Assembly: GCA_013426755.1 (NCBI GenBank) | Contig: AP019861.1 | Location: 1,662,454 to 1,726,453 of the forward strand | Source: Spirochaetota bacterium | GTDB lineage: Bacteria; Spirochaetota; UBA12135; COTS27 | Reading direction: 5' to 3' | DNA length: 64,000 nucleotides | Shown here: positions 7,899 to 17,763 of the stretch, one piece after another | How the letters are laid out: every line of letters begins with the position of its first letter | Numbering within the stretch: the stretch's first letter is position 1 | Program-made: the position numbers and the translations under genes | Notes under the pieces: model-generated | The model's input: the letters and a program-made list of their open reading frames with translations, nothing else | Database searches by the model: none | What the model was told of the DNA's origin: nothing

Positions 7899-10718
7899 TC
7901 ACAATCCCGCGCAGCCGGTAGCTGATTGACTGTATTGACGATTGGCACAGACGACCGTTTTAAGACGGGGGTACTGGCCATTGGGTGCAAATTGCCAGAT
8001 ATTGCTATCCCATCCCGTGATTGCTGTGTTGCCCTTAAGTTCTGTTTCACTTAATCCTGTTAATCTACTCGTCGTCCTACTAGAGTCACCATCTGTATCA
8101 CTACCTACGCCTTTCTCCATTGAGCGATCACCGCTATTCGTCGTAAGAATAGCATTCCTATTATAATAGGAATTCGTTACACCTGTATAATTGGTGACTC
8201 CGCCGATTGCATTTCTACCGATAAAGAGTCCTACATTTGTACTTCCTGTTCCTGTTACATTTCCGATCGCATAGGAAAAATTAATCGTAGTATTATCATT
8301 CACCCCAACCAAACCTCCGATATGGTCTTTTCCTGTAACAGAAATTGCTGCGTAGGAATTACTGATCACAGAGATATCCTCACTTCTCCCAATTAATCCG
8401 CCTACTACATTACCCATTCCTGTTATAGTACCTGTCGCATAGGAACTATTGATCGTAGCATTATCGTTAAGCCCAATCAAGCCTCCTGCAGCACTTAGAG
8501 TTGTATTGTTTGCTGTTACAGTCACATTCGCATAAGAATCACTCACCATAGAGTTACTGCCGTTCAACCCGACCAAGCCGCCTACATAACTATCTCCTGT
8601 GATAGTACCGATCATATAGGAATTACTGATCATAGAGTTATTGTTACCCCCGACCAAACCGCCTACAAATACAACTCCTGAAAGAGTGCCCGTCACATGG
8701 GAACGACTGATCGTACTATTCTCAGCCCTACCGACCAAGCCGCCGACATAATTTTTCCCCCTCACATTAACAGCTGTTAGAACGCAGTTCTGAATCGTCG
8801 CATTCGAAACATAACCGAACAATCCCACATTACTACTAGTTCCTCTATTAATATAAAGATTAGCAATCTCATTATTATCACAGTCAAACGTGCCTTGGAA
8901 AATAACACCAAAGACCGGCCTACCTATACGAGTAAATCCTGATCCTTCACTCCAAGGCGCCCCAGTTACTCCAAGGTCTATTCGCCTAGTCACCTTGTAG
9001 TGAGCACTACTATAAGAATCCCCATCACTGTTCATTGATGCAGTATGGACTAATTGAGCGACTAAGTCTAACCTTCTATTATTATCGATAATATAAGGAT
9101 CGCCATCGACTCCCGTTCCTTCAAAATCTACTTCCGTACAAGCTGACGTTGTCACACTTAGGGATGGAAAAGTCGCTCGCTCAGTACTTCCCTCACTTAA
9201 AACCAGAGAAACATTCATATAAGTTCCCATCGCATATGAATTAACAGCAGGATCGCTCATAACCGTAAGTGTATAAGCTGTTGTACTTTTCGTTCCACCA
9301 ATAAAAACTTCATATGGAGGTGGAAACATACCACAATTTTTTATTGCAATCACAGTTGAACTAGAAGTTCCTTCTGATAACAGTAGTTCTGTCGCAAGAT
9401 CCCCCGCATCACCGCCGAGGAGTTTTAATTGGATCAAATCGCCTAACATTAATCGAACGTAGTATTTCTCAGAAGCACTTTCCTGTCCTCCTGCAGAGGT
9501 TACCGCAAAACTGAGACTTTCATCATTCATTGCAGTTGTTGTGCTGGCTACGCCCGAAGGATTGAGACTTGCACCTGCCAAGGTTATCGCATTGTCTGCT
9601 CCTGTTATCGCACTACCTCGCTCTGTTACCCTATACGATGAAGAAATCGTAAGCATTAGGTCTGCACTAAATCTGTTTTCTTTATTTTTAATACCACTGA
9701 GGGTAATAACATTGCCCGTGATTGATGAAACCATTGCAGCGCTGTACGCAGGATGGCTTCCAGCTGCAATTGTAATATCCGCTACTTCAAGCGGCGGAGG
9801 TGGTGCTAACGCGTCAAGCCGCAACTCAACATTGAACGTCACAGCTGTTCCCCCAGCAGCGACAGGCGTAAGAACGAATGCGACATTTGGCACTGCAACA
9901 CTCATTCCGTTTATTCCATCTGGATTTAATACATTAGCAGGAATCGTTACAGACGAAGGTTCAGCCGTGTAATCAGCAGGGCTGTCTCTATCGGCAATAC
10001 TTACCGTAAGCGTCTCACTTCGCAATGTATCATCTCTATTAGTAATACCACTAATAATGATTGTATCGCCCTCAATGGTTGGTGTAGCCGCAGCGTAGGG
10101 TGATGTGTCCCCGCCTGATGGAGTGATCGTGATGTCTTCTACCGCAAACACAGGCAAAAGCACCGGCGGTGCAACAAACTCAGCCAAACGGACTTCAATA
10201 CTGTAAGTAATAGCCTCGCTACCAGCAGCAACAGGCGTCAGTACGAACTGAACACCTTCTAACCTATTCGTTACCGCATTAGTGCCGTCTGGGTTTAACA
10301 CAGTCGCAGGAATTATGGTAGACGGAGGTTCAACAGCGTAAGCCGCTGGGTCGTCTCTATCAGCAATGCTCAAAGTCAAAGTCTCGGCCGTAGCATCCGC
10401 TAGATTAGTAATACCACTGATAACGATCACAGAGCCTTCGATGGTTACTGTCGCCGCAGCATAGGGCGAATTCTCGCCACCTGATAGAGTAGTCGTAATG
10501 TCTCCTACTTCAAGTGGAGAAGCTACCGGTGGTGGAACTGGTGGTGAAGTTTCCATATTATCGCTAGTGTTTGATGTTGTACAGCCGATAAGAAATATTG
10601 TCATAGTATAGAGAACTACTAAAGCAAACTTATATGCACTTTTGCCCTTACCCAATCTATCTTTGAGATTGAAATGAATTTGACGCATTTTTAACGTCAA
10701 TTTAGGTAATGATTTCAT
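7899..10718 (-). CDS. GLUG-repeat surface lipoprotein, paralogue 4 (939 aa)
   Basis: This single-gene unit has its own promoter and terminator. The signal peptide is longer and unlike paralogues 1-3: a 30-residue basic n-region, core FALVVLYTMTIF and a textbook lipobox LIGC (Cys46). Three Ig/cadherin-like modules (SGGENSPYAAA, SGGDTSPYAAA, AGSHPAYSAA) and the LGDLIQLKLLGG module follow. The GLUG lead-in has DPYIIDNNRRLDL, IDLGVTGAPW and GTFDCDNNEIANLYI. Six full GLUG motifs are visible, plus a degenerate one (VGLFIGRN). The C-terminal region differs from paralogues 1-3, with an SYYNRNA stretch and a short linker before GWDSNIWQF and YPRLK. The Shine-Dalgarno AGGAGG is close to the ATG. Module identity to paralogue 3 is high in the Ig-like part and lower in the GLUG part. 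Confidence 0.9.
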   Translation of the reverse strand: MKSLPKLTLKMRQIHFNLKDRLGKGKSAYKFALVVLYTMTIFLIGCTTSNTSDNMETSPPVPPPVASPLEVGDITTTLSGGENSPYAAATVTIEGSVIVISGITNLADATAETLTLSIADRDDPAAYAVEPPSTIIPATVLNPDGTNAVTNRLEGVQFVLTPVAAGSEAITYSIEVRLAEFVAPPVLLPVFAVEDITITPSGGDTSPYAAATPTIEGDTIIISGITNRDDTLRSETLTVSIADRDSPADYTAEPSSVTIPANVLNPDGINGMSVAVPNVAFVLTPVAAGGTAVTFNVELRLDALAPPPPLEVADITIAAGSHPAYSAAMVSSITGNVITLSGIKNKENRFSADLMLTISSSYRVTERGSAITGADNAITLAGASLNPSGVASTTTAMNDESLSFAVTSAGGQESASEKYYVRLMLGDLIQLKLLGGDAGDLATELLLSEGTSSSTVIAIKNCGMFPPPYEVFIGGTKSTTAYTLTVMSDPAVNSYAMGTYMNVSLVLSEGSTERATFPSLSVTTSACTEVDFEGTGVDGDPYIIDNNRRLDLVAQLVHTASMNSDGDSYSSAHYKVTRRIDLGVTGAPWSEGSGFTRIGRPVFGVIFQGTFDCDNNEIANLYINRGTSSNVGLFGYVSNATIQNCVLTAVNVRGKNYVGGLVGRAENSTISRSHVTGTLSGVVFVGGLVGGNNNSMISNSYMIGTITGDSYVGGLVGLNGSNSMVSDSYANVTVTANNTTLSAAGGLIGLNDNATINSSYATGTITGMGNVVGGLIGRSEDISVISNSYAAISVTGKDHIGGLVGVNDNTTINFSYAIGNVTGTGSTNVGLFIGRNAIGGVTNYTGVTNSYYNRNAILTTNSGDRSMEKGVGSDTDGDSSRTTSRLTGLSETELKGNTAITGWDSNIWQFAPNGQYPRLKTVVCANRQYSQSATGCAGL

Positions 10719-10831
10719 AAATTTATCCTCCTGTGATGATTTAGATTTGATTTTTAGATTTGATTTTTAGATAATTGTACTTTAAATGGTTAAATAATTG
10801 TTGTTATAGTTAGCATGTAACTCATACGATT

Positions 10832-10860
10832 AATACAACATAAAACACTCGTTTTGGCAA
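10832..10860 (-). promoter_or_regulatory. Promoter candidate for paralogue 4
   Basis: On the minus strand there is TTGCCA (10855-10860), a 17-nt spacer and TGTATT (10832-10837), followed by AATCGTA. The AATCGTA just downstream of the -10 also occurs at the paralogue 5 promoter, so this is a shared element. Confidence 0.5.
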
Positions 10861-10891
10861 GTATTTTTTGCAAAATTGACTAAAAAACTGC

Positions 10892-10914
10892 GTTTCCCTT
10901 ATTTTAAGGGAAAC
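10892..10914 (-). terminator. Rho-independent terminator after paralogue 5
   Basis: GTTTCCCTT and AAGGGAAAC pair around a 5-nt loop. On the minus strand the stem is followed within a few bases by a run of six T. It lies about 70 nt after the paralogue 5 stop and repeats the hairpin core found after paralogue 4. Confidence 0.7.
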
Positions 10915-10982
10915 TAAGTCATTAGAAACTATTTCTGAGTGATAAGAATTGGCTCTCTCCGCAGTGATTTTTACTTAAAAAA

Positions 10983-13898
10983 CTATATGCCCATGCATTC
11001 GGTCGGTACAGGCGTAACATATTGACGATTGGCGCAGGCGACTGTTTTAAGACGGGGGTACTGGGTGGTGGGTGTAAATTCCCAGATATCGCCGTCCCAT
11101 CCCGTAGACGTTGCAGTTAAACTCTGAAGTGCTGTCATGCTCTGTCCTGTTACGTTAGCCGTCTCAAGCGTCGGAACAGGAGGAGTACCCGTCAGCGTAG
11201 GATCATCAGAACCCACTGCTTCTTTATTTGTTCCCGTTTGCTCCGTGTTAGTTATCGTTAACGTAGCTTCGTTATTAAAATAGGATGCCATTACACCTAC
11301 GCTAATGGATGCAAAGTCTCCTCCGGTAACGAAATCACCATTTCCACCGATAAAGAGCCCTACATTTGTATCTGTCATTCCTGTAACATTGCCTGTCGCA
11401 TAGGAATGGGTGATTGTAGACATACTCATAGCGTCCGTCACATTCCACCCGACCAAGCCTCCGACCTGTTCGTTTCCTGTAACATTGCCTGTTGCATAGG
11501 AATCACTTATCGTAGATGCAGAGGCACGCCCGACCAGACCTCCAGCATTAGTAGCTAATAAACCCATTCTTATTGAAACTTCGCCTGTCGCATAGGAATG
11601 ACTGATCATACTCCCATCAGCCCGACCGACCAAGCCTCCGACCGAACTATCTCCTGTAACAGTGCCTGTCGCATAGGAATAACTTATCGTAGATGTAGAG
11701 GCACGCCCGATCAAACCTCCGGCATTAGCAGTTATTGAACCTCCTATTAAAACATTGCCTGTCGCATAGGAACGACTGATCGTACTCCTATCAACCCGAC
11801 CGACCAAGCCTCCGACCGAACCACCTCCTGCAACATCGCCTATCGCATAGGAACTAGTGATCGTACTCCTATCAACCCGACCGACCAAGCCTCCGACATT
11901 ATTTTTTCCCCTCACATTAACAGCTGTTAGAACGCAGTTCTGAATCGTCGCACCCGAAACATGCGCGAATAACCCTATATCATCGGTAGTCTCTCTATTA
12001 ATATAAAGATTAGCAATCTCCTTATTACCACAGTCAAACATGCCCGCAAAACTGATACTACTCGTACCCATAGGAGTGAAACCTGGTCCGTTAGTGCTTT
12101 CACTACTTGTCTGGCTCCAGGGTGCCTGAGCTACGCCGAGGTCTATATCCGCAGTCACCTTGTAGTGTGCAGTTCTATACGGCTGACCAGCATCGGTCGC
12201 TGCGTTAGAAATATTAATTGATGCAGCAAATACGTTTAACCTTCTATCGTTATCAATGATGAAAGGATCAGTACTCGTTCCTACTCCTGAGAGAGCTGTC
12301 GCGGTAGTAAGGGGAAAAGCACAAGCTGACGTCATCACGGTCAGTGGCGTAAAGGTCTCAATCTCAGTACTGCCCTCACTTAAAACCAGAGAGACATCAT
12401 CATAAGTGGTGGCCGTATATGAATTAATAGCAGGATCGCTCATCACCGTAAGTGTATAAGCAGTTGTACTCTTCGTTCCACCCTCAAGAACTTCATATGA
12501 AGACAAAAATACAGCACACTCTTTTAGTTCAATCGTAGTTGAACTAGGTGGTATAACACCCTCTGTTAGTAGCAGCTCTGTCGTAATGTCCCCTTCATTT
12601 CCGCCAGGGAACCTCAACTGAATCAAAGCTTCTAAATCTAACTGCACATAGTATATTACGGCAGTACTTGGCAAGTCTGCAGACTCTACTGCAAATGCCA
12701 GCCCTTCATTGGTTGGCGTCATTGTGCTCATGATGCCCTCAACATTGAAAAGCGAAGCTGGTAAAATTAACGCATTACCTGATCCTGTTATCGTATTATC
12801 ACCTCGTGCCGTCACAGTATACTTTGAAGACACCGTAAGTGTCAGCGTTTCAGTAAACATAATCATATCTCTATTTGTAATGCCACCGATCGTAACGATA
12901 TTGTTATTATTATCAATCGATGTGATAGTCGCATCATTGTAAGTGGAGTCTCTTCCATCCGCAAAGTCAATATCTGCTACCATAAGCGGCGGAGGGGAAA
13001 CTGGCATGTCAAGAAGCAATCGAACCGTATATGTGACAGGTGTTCCACCCTCTGTTACAGGCGTAAGTGTGAATTGTTGGGCACTGGTACTATCTAATGT
13101 GATTGTCTCCATGCCTACTCCGTCTGGATTTAATTGCATAGCCGAAATAGTAATACCCGACTCAGGAGTAACTGTGTACTGACTCTCTGGATCAGCAATA
13201 GTCACCGTCAGAGTCTCCGTCTTTGCCCTATCAGTTAGATTAGTAATACCACTGATAATGATAAAATTCGTCTCAATATTTACTGTATACGAAAAAGAAG
13301 GATACCGTGAAGGTTCTCCTGGGGGAGTGTTTAGCATAACCCTAATGTCTTCTACCGCAAACGAAGGCAAAAGCACCGGCGGCGGCGTGTACTCAGCCAG
13401 CCGCACCTCAATGCTATACGTTATAACTTCTCCGCCATCTGCTGGTGTGATGACAAATTTAGAATTATCACTTTCTAACCTATTCGTTACCGCATTAGTC
13501 CCTTCTGGGTTTAATACAGCAGCAGAAATTACAATAGACTCCGGTGTAACCGTATAGGCTGGCGCATCAGTGTCCTTATCAACAATACTTATTGTGAGGG
13601 TCTGCTGCCTAGCATCCGCTAGATTAGTAATACCACTAACAACGATCACAGCCGCTTCAATGGATATTACAGCTGAAGAGTACGGCGAAGTCTCGCCAAC
13701 CGTTGGCGTAACCGTAATGTCTTCTAATTCAAGCGGAGATGGGACAGGGGGCGACGCACCATCATTACTCGCTGCCGACGTAGTACAACTCGTTATGAAA
13801 GCTGCAATTGTTATGCATAACAATAAAATTAAAGCAAATTTACCCAGATTGAAATAATTTTTACTAGTTTTTAACATTGATTTTTGTAGTAGGCTCAT
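10983..13898 (-). CDS. GLUG-repeat surface lipoprotein, paralogue 5 (971 aa)
   Basis: This is the most divergent member of the array and also a single-gene unit. The signal peptide has core FALILLLCITIAAF and lipobox ITSC (Cys38). Three Ig/cadherin-like modules follow, with less conserved hallmarks (VGETSPYSSA, a PGEPSRYPSF variant, and GRDSTYNDA). A DLEALIQLRFPGG module precedes the GLUG lead-in (DPFIIDNDRRLNVFA, IDLGVAQAPW, GMFDCGNKEIANLYI). Six full GLUG motifs, many of the type VGGLVGRVDRSTIS-SYATGNV, are followed by a degenerate VGLFIGGN. The C-terminus has SYFNNEA, GWDGDIWEF and YPRLK. The Shine-Dalgarno is AGGGAG. Adjacent GLUG repeats here are very similar at DNA level, which suggests recent internal duplication. 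The role is presumably the same as in its paralogues. Confidence 0.9.
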   Translation of the reverse strand: MSLLQKSMLKTSKNYFNLGKFALILLLCITIAAFITSCTTSAASNDGASPPVPSPLELEDITVTPTVGETSPYSSAVISIEAAVIVVSGITNLADARQQTLTISIVDKDTDAPAYTVTPESIVISAAVLNPEGTNAVTNRLESDNSKFVITPADGGEVITYSIEVRLAEYTPPPVLLPSFAVEDIRVMLNTPPGEPSRYPSFSYTVNIETNFIIISGITNLTDRAKTETLTVTIADPESQYTVTPESGITISAMQLNPDGVGMETITLDSTSAQQFTLTPVTEGGTPVTYTVRLLLDMPVSPPPLMVADIDFADGRDSTYNDATITSIDNNNNIVTIGGITNRDMIMFTETLTLTVSSKYTVTARGDNTITGSGNALILPASLFNVEGIMSTMTPTNEGLAFAVESADLPSTAVIYYVQLDLEALIQLRFPGGNEGDITTELLLTEGVIPPSSTTIELKECAVFLSSYEVLEGGTKSTTAYTLTVMSDPAINSYTATTYDDVSLVLSEGSTEIETFTPLTVMTSACAFPLTTATALSGVGTSTDPFIIDNDRRLNVFAASINISNAATDAGQPYRTAHYKVTADIDLGVAQAPWSQTSSESTNGPGFTPMGTSSISFAGMFDCGNKEIANLYINRETTDDIGLFAHVSGATIQNCVLTAVNVRGKNNVGGLVGRVDRSTITSSYAIGDVAGGGSVGGLVGRVDRSTISRSYATGNVLIGGSITANAGGLIGRASTSTISYSYATGTVTGDSSVGGLVGRADGSMISHSYATGEVSIRMGLLATNAGGLVGRASASTISDSYATGNVTGNEQVGGLVGWNVTDAMSMSTITHSYATGNVTGMTDTNVGLFIGGNGDFVTGGDFASISVGVMASYFNNEATLTITNTEQTGTNKEAVGSDDPTLTGTPPVPTLETANVTGQSMTALQSLTATSTGWDGDIWEFTPTTQYPRLKTVACANRQYVTPVPTECMGI

Positions 13899-13999
13899 TA
13901 TTTCTCCCTGTTATAATGATGTGAAATTAATTTTTAGATAATTGCACTTTAAATGGTTAAATGATTATTTGTCTGATTAGACACATCACTTGTACGATT

Positions 14000-14028
14000 A
14001 GTATAACACAAAATACTTGCTTTGACAA
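14000..14028 (-). promoter_or_regulatory. Promoter candidate for paralogue 5
   Basis: On the minus strand there is TTGTCA (14023-14028), a 17-nt spacer and TATACT (14000-14005), followed by AATCGTACAAG. This is the best of the three matching GLUG promoters. The rest of the gap up to about 14198 shows only short AT-rich or GAGCACTC-like repeats and no gene. Confidence 0.6.
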
Positions 14029-14199
14029 GTAAAATTTTGTAATTTTTCATAAACTGGACTGTTTTTCTAAAAAAACCATGTGATTATACGCTAGGAATCG
14101 CATGTGTACGAGTAGACGAATAAGAATATTTAGAGCACTCTTTAAAACACTCCTTAGAGCACTCAATGGGCTCATAATCTCTTAGAGCTAGCTTATTAA

Positions 14200-14232
14200 A
14201 AAAAGCAATCTGCTACAACCAGACAGCTTTTT
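14200..14232 (-). terminator. Terminator after the sulfite/nitrite reductase gene
   Basis: AAAAAGC (14200-14206) and TCTG (14209-14212) pair with CAGA (14220-14223) and GCTTTTT (14226-14232), with a small internal loop and a 7-nt apical loop. The flanking A/T runs would let it work in either direction. It lies about 36 nt after the reductase stop. Confidence 0.6.
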
Positions 14233-14267
14233 AAGTCGGGTAGCAAAAACTTATTAGCTTAGTGTTA

Positions 14268-16574
14268 CTAAGCAGATACGAGACTAGGTTTTTTAACGAA
14301 ACGAAGCGAGTCGTCCATAGATTGATAAAGTGTCTCAACAGCAGCGGCGCAATCAAAAACAGCTTTTTCTTGTGAAATTGGGATGCCAGGTGAGGATGAG
14401 GTAGACTCGGAGGCATTAGAATTTTCTGTGAAAGATTGACTTTGCGAAGCCGTTTTTTTAGCGATCTCAATAATGGACAGATGCTCCTGATGAATAAGCC
14501 CTGCTGTAATGAAATGTTTAGCAAAAAGCTCAAATATCTGCGTATCGACCTTACCTTCTAATCCTCGCGTAACGAGTAGCATGCGTGCGGATGCAAAGAC
14601 AATCTTATAAAGAAGTTGTTCGATGGCAGATTGATTAGATAAGTCTTCACCTTGCAGTGAAGCCAGTGTTTTTTTGGCTGTTTTAATGGTCTTTCTATCG
14701 ACACCGATCATATCGAACATACCCGCAGAACATTCTGCTGTGCCGATTTCATCGAGTGAAATGACTTTTTTCGCCCCAAAATCTGTATAAAAATCAATGT
14801 TTTCATCAATACTAGGGACTTCTTCCTTGTACTTCTCACACAACCGTTCAATTGTTCCGATACCACGTGCGGTTAAGTAAGCGTAATAGTCTGGATATTG
14901 TGATTTGACGGAAAGATAGTCGGATAAGAAATCATGAACAAATTGAGGAATATGCTTGGCGGCAATCTCTCCGTACTTGGTGGCATAAACGGTTTTACCG
15001 AAGCCAACGCGAGCGCCTGCTAGAACATTGTAACCTGGGTACATACGGCCATTTTTTCGCATAATCTTACCAAAAAAGCCAAGATGAGCAATATGATGCA
15101 TACCACAGGTATTGGGACATCCCGACATATTCATTCTAAAGTCTTCTAATTCATCTAGGGGAAGACTACTTTCTGCTAGTCTTGTGCGAATGGCATCTGA
15201 GAGGCCGCGCGGCAGACAAATACCCAATTTGCAAGTCGAAGCTCCCGTGCAATTGATCATGTTTGAGAAAAATGAAGGAAATTTGACGAGCGTCTGTTCC
15301 ATTTTCTTTGTGAGCATGAATACATTAGACGCGTAGGGTGCTGGAATATTGCGTAGGATGATGTTTTGATTGCGGCCACATCTGAGTGTATTTTGTCCTA
15401 TTTTATTCAGAAAATCACACAAAAGCTCAGCGTCGATCCGTTTGAGATCTCCCAGTCGTAGCGGAATTCGAATAGAAATAAGTTCTTTTTGTTTCTGCGT
15501 CCTGACGTAGCGTTTTTTCCACTTTGTGAAAGCATTGCGATCTGCTGCTGGGATTTCTGCAATTGTAATATCAGGATTAAGTGTCGCATGATTGGGAAAT
15601 ATAAAGGGCTCAATGTCCAGATCTAAAGATCGGTCATCTTTTATTTGATCAAATTCCTCAAAAAATAGTTTTTCAAATCCCTCACGTTCAAGTTTCTTCC
15701 ACAGAAATTTGATACGACTCGTTGTTTTACTACGGCGGTTGCCATATTTATCGAACATTGTTTTAAGAGCGCGTGTAACGTGATACACTTGATAATCTGG
15801 AATAAATGGGAGTAGACAATGCCCAACGATTGGTCGTGCGCCCATTCCCCCCGCACAATACACCTTAAATCCTTTCTGCAGCTTACCAGCGGATTCACTA
15901 TGCAATTCACTCTGCAGTTTGCCAGTGGATTCACTGCACAGTTCACTTTGCAGTTTGCTAGTGGATTCGCTTAGCGATTCACCGGCAACTTCACTACTCG
16001 GTTTCAATGTGGCTAAAAATCCCAAACACGTCGCTTGGGTAAACGCCGTATCCGCTTCACTATTAGAAAAAGCAATCTTAAATTTACGTGGCAAATTCCA
16101 AGAATCCCCTTCATCAATCATTCGTGTCGTAAGTGCCATTGCGTAAGGGTCTGGATCAAAGGCTTCGGTTGGCGATATTCCGGCGTCTTGCGATGTGAGA
16201 ATGTTACGAATTGTGTTACCACCGCCGCCACGGGTCGACAGTCCGACTGCGTACAATTTTTTAATGACCGTTAAAATATCTTGGATGAGAACGTCATGAA
16301 TTTGTAATTCTTGTCGTGTTGTGAAATGCACTTCATCATTGCCGTAATTTTCAGCCAGCTCGGCTACTTTTTTTAATTGGCGTGGTGTTACCGCTCCAGA
16401 CGCACAGCGAATACGGAGCATATAGGTATCATTCTGCCGCTGTTCGTAAACTCCGTGTGCAACACGAAGTGCTTTAAATTGTGTCGCATTGATCGTGCCT
16501 GCGACGAATCCCTTGATATCCTCAGCAAATTTAATATGCTCTTGTGCTAGTATTTCTGGTATCGTGTAAAACAT
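14268..16574 (-). CDS. Siroheme/[4Fe-4S] sulfite or nitrite reductase (768 aa)
   Basis: This protein belongs to the ferredoxin-type sulfite/nitrite reductase family (six-electron reduction of sulfite to sulfide or nitrite to ammonia, in the cytoplasm). The cofactor-binding cysteines are visible as C442-x5-C448 (CTGASTC) and C486-x3-C490 (SGCPNTC). The N-terminal ferredoxin-like half-domain shows PRQLKKVAELAENYGND and TTRQELQIH. A second half-domain lies around residues 365-410. Two features are odd. Residues 198-233 are an in-frame insert of three 12-residue repeats (SESTGKLQSEL type). The C-terminus extends about 180 residues past the catalytic core, through ISLDEIGTAEC, into a helical region that resembles the HEPN-like extension annotated on some bacterial homologues; that is an uncertain recollection. 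There is no flavoprotein partner nearby, which favours a ferredoxin donor. Sulfite and nitrite cannot be told apart here. No clear Shine-Dalgarno precedes the ATG. Confidence 0.85.
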   Translation of the reverse strand: MFYTIPEILAQEHIKFAEDIKGFVAGTINATQFKALRVAHGVYEQRQNDTYMLRIRCASGAVTPRQLKKVAELAENYGNDEVHFTTRQELQIHDVLIQDILTVIKKLYAVGLSTRGGGGNTIRNILTSQDAGISPTEAFDPDPYAMALTTRMIDEGDSWNLPRKFKIAFSNSEADTAFTQATCLGFLATLKPSSEVAGESLSESTSKLQSELCSESTGKLQSELHSESAGKLQKGFKVYCAGGMGARPIVGHCLLPFIPDYQVYHVTRALKTMFDKYGNRRSKTTSRIKFLWKKLEREGFEKLFFEEFDQIKDDRSLDLDIEPFIFPNHATLNPDITIAEIPAADRNAFTKWKKRYVRTQKQKELISIRIPLRLGDLKRIDAELLCDFLNKIGQNTLRCGRNQNIILRNIPAPYASNVFMLTKKMEQTLVKFPSFFSNMINCTGASTCKLGICLPRGLSDAIRTRLAESSLPLDELEDFRMNMSGCPNTCGMHHIAHLGFFGKIMRKNGRMYPGYNVLAGARVGFGKTVYATKYGEIAAKHIPQFVHDFLSDYLSVKSQYPDYYAYLTARGIGTIERLCEKYKEEVPSIDENIDFYTDFGAKKVISLDEIGTAECSAGMFDMIGVDRKTIKTAKKTLASLQGEDLSNQSAIEQLLYKIVFASARMLLVTRGLEGKVDTQIFELFAKHFITAGLIHQEHLSIIEIAKKTASQSQSFTENSNASESTSSSPGIPISQEKAVFDCAAAVETLYQSMDDSLRFVKKPSLVSA
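15876..15983 (-). repeat. Three 36-bp in-frame repeats inside the reductase gene
   Basis: The units are 15876-15911, 15912-15947 and 15948-15983. Each encodes a 12-residue SES-x-x-KLQ-x-x-x-x block. The insert lies between the N-terminal half-domain and the conserved KVYCAGGMGARP segment, probably in a surface loop, and keeps the frame open. Confidence 0.85.
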
Positions 16575-16600
16575 GATGATATTGATGATGATTGAAATTG

Positions 16601-16900
16601 CTGTCTGTAATTTCTGAACAACTTGCTAATTGTAGATTTTATATGACTTACTGCTTGTAATTTTTAGACAACTTGCTATTTATAGATTATATATGACTTA
16701 CTGCTTGTAATTTTTAGACAACTTGCTACTTATAGATTTTATATGACTTACTGCTTGTAATTTTTAGACAAATTGCTACTTGTAGATTTTATATGACTTA
16801 CTGCTTGTAATTTTTAGACAACTTGCTATTTATAGATTATATATGACTTACTGCTTGTAATTTGTATACGGCTTGTTGTTGGTAAGATTTATATAGATTG
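16601..16900. repeat. Six tandem copies of a 50-bp repeat in the reductase leader
   Basis: The units begin at 16601, 16651, 16701, 16751, 16801 and 16851. The consensus starts CTGCTTGTAATTTTTAGACA and ends ATATGACTTA. Units 2 and 5 are identical, and unit 6 is degenerate. The array lies between the reductase promoter candidate and its start codon, so it would be transcribed as 5' untranslated leader. There are no unique spacers, so it is not CRISPR. Confidence 0.9.
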
Positions 16901-16964
16901 CTGTTTATAAACTCATGAAATCCACAGGATTATTGCCTACGCTAAGCCAATTGAATATATGTTA

Positions 16965-16993
16965 ATTATACCAGAAAAATACAATATTAACAA
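16965..16993 (-). promoter_or_regulatory. Promoter candidate for the sulfite/nitrite reductase
   Basis: On the minus strand there is TTGTTA (16988-16993), a 17-nt spacer and a perfect TATAAT (16965-16970). It would give a leader of roughly 380 nt containing the 50-bp array. Confidence 0.55.
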
Positions 16994-17130
16994 ATTTTCA
17001 ACAAATCAAATTACCTTATTTTCTATGGTCTTTAATGCAATTAAGCCGCCCGTTTAATACGGCATGCCGTACGGTCTGCTTAACTATTTATAACATGATT
17101 TTTATCTGAATTTCGGGCAGCTATCAAGTT

Positions 17131-17350
17131 TATATTTAGAAACTACGTTTAGAGACCGTGTTTAGAGACTATGTTTAGAAATTAGGGTTAGAAATTATGT
17201 ATAGAAATTATATTTAGCAATTGTATTTAGCAATTGTATTTAGATTCCTTTAAAAGTTTTTAACAGACATTTTCTGTATATGAAAATTTTTATGACTATT
17301 GATGAAAGTTTTATGACTACTAATGAATATTTTTATGACTATTGCTGACT
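17131..17350. repeat. Degenerate short repeats between the reductase and ligA
   Basis: From 17131 to about 17245 there are eight or so imperfect 13-15 bp units of the type TTTAGAAATTATG or ATTTAGCAATTGT. From 17281 to 17350 there are three loose units containing TTTTATGACTA. The rest of 16994-17690 is AT-rich and shows no gene. Confidence 0.6.
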
Positions 17351-17693
17351 GTGTATTATTGCTTGTAATTGTATATAGCCGTTTATAAGTATTGATAGCT
17401 ATTGACAACTATGATTGACAACTATGAGACAATCATTACTTACTGCAGGTGGTTATTTGCTTGTAAATAGCTATTTACTGCGGTAGTGGTGCTCATTAAT
17501 TAAATAAATAGTTCACTTTGGATTGAATTTAAGATTAGGTTTAGATTTGAGATTATTAAGATTATTTGGGTTGAATTTAATGATACAATTTGCTATCGAG
17601 TGGTGATTCGAGAGGTGATTTTCCCTATATGATATAGTTTTTTGAAATCACATAAGCTATGCTAATCAGCAGTGTATATTGATACAGTGTATA

Positions 17694-17723
17694 TTGATAT
17701 ATTCGCTGTTAACAACGATAATA
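17694..17723 (+). promoter_or_regulatory. Promoter candidate for ligA
   Basis: TTGATA (17694-17699) is followed after 18 nt by GATAAT (17718-17723). An overlapping perfect TATAAT lies at 17722-17727 but has no well-spaced -35. Just upstream, CAGTGTATATTGATA occurs twice in tandem (about 17671-17700). Confidence 0.4.
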
Positions 17724-17763
17724 TAATGAGATCTCTTTAAAAATTTATAAAGAGGTGGTTGTA

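Noticed and set aside
16601..16900. CRISPR array
   Set aside because: The repeats are directly adjacent, with no unique spacers and no cas genes nearby.
17755..17763. GTG start for ligA
   Set aside because: The GTG overlaps the Shine-Dalgarno AGAGGTGG that serves the ATG at 17764.
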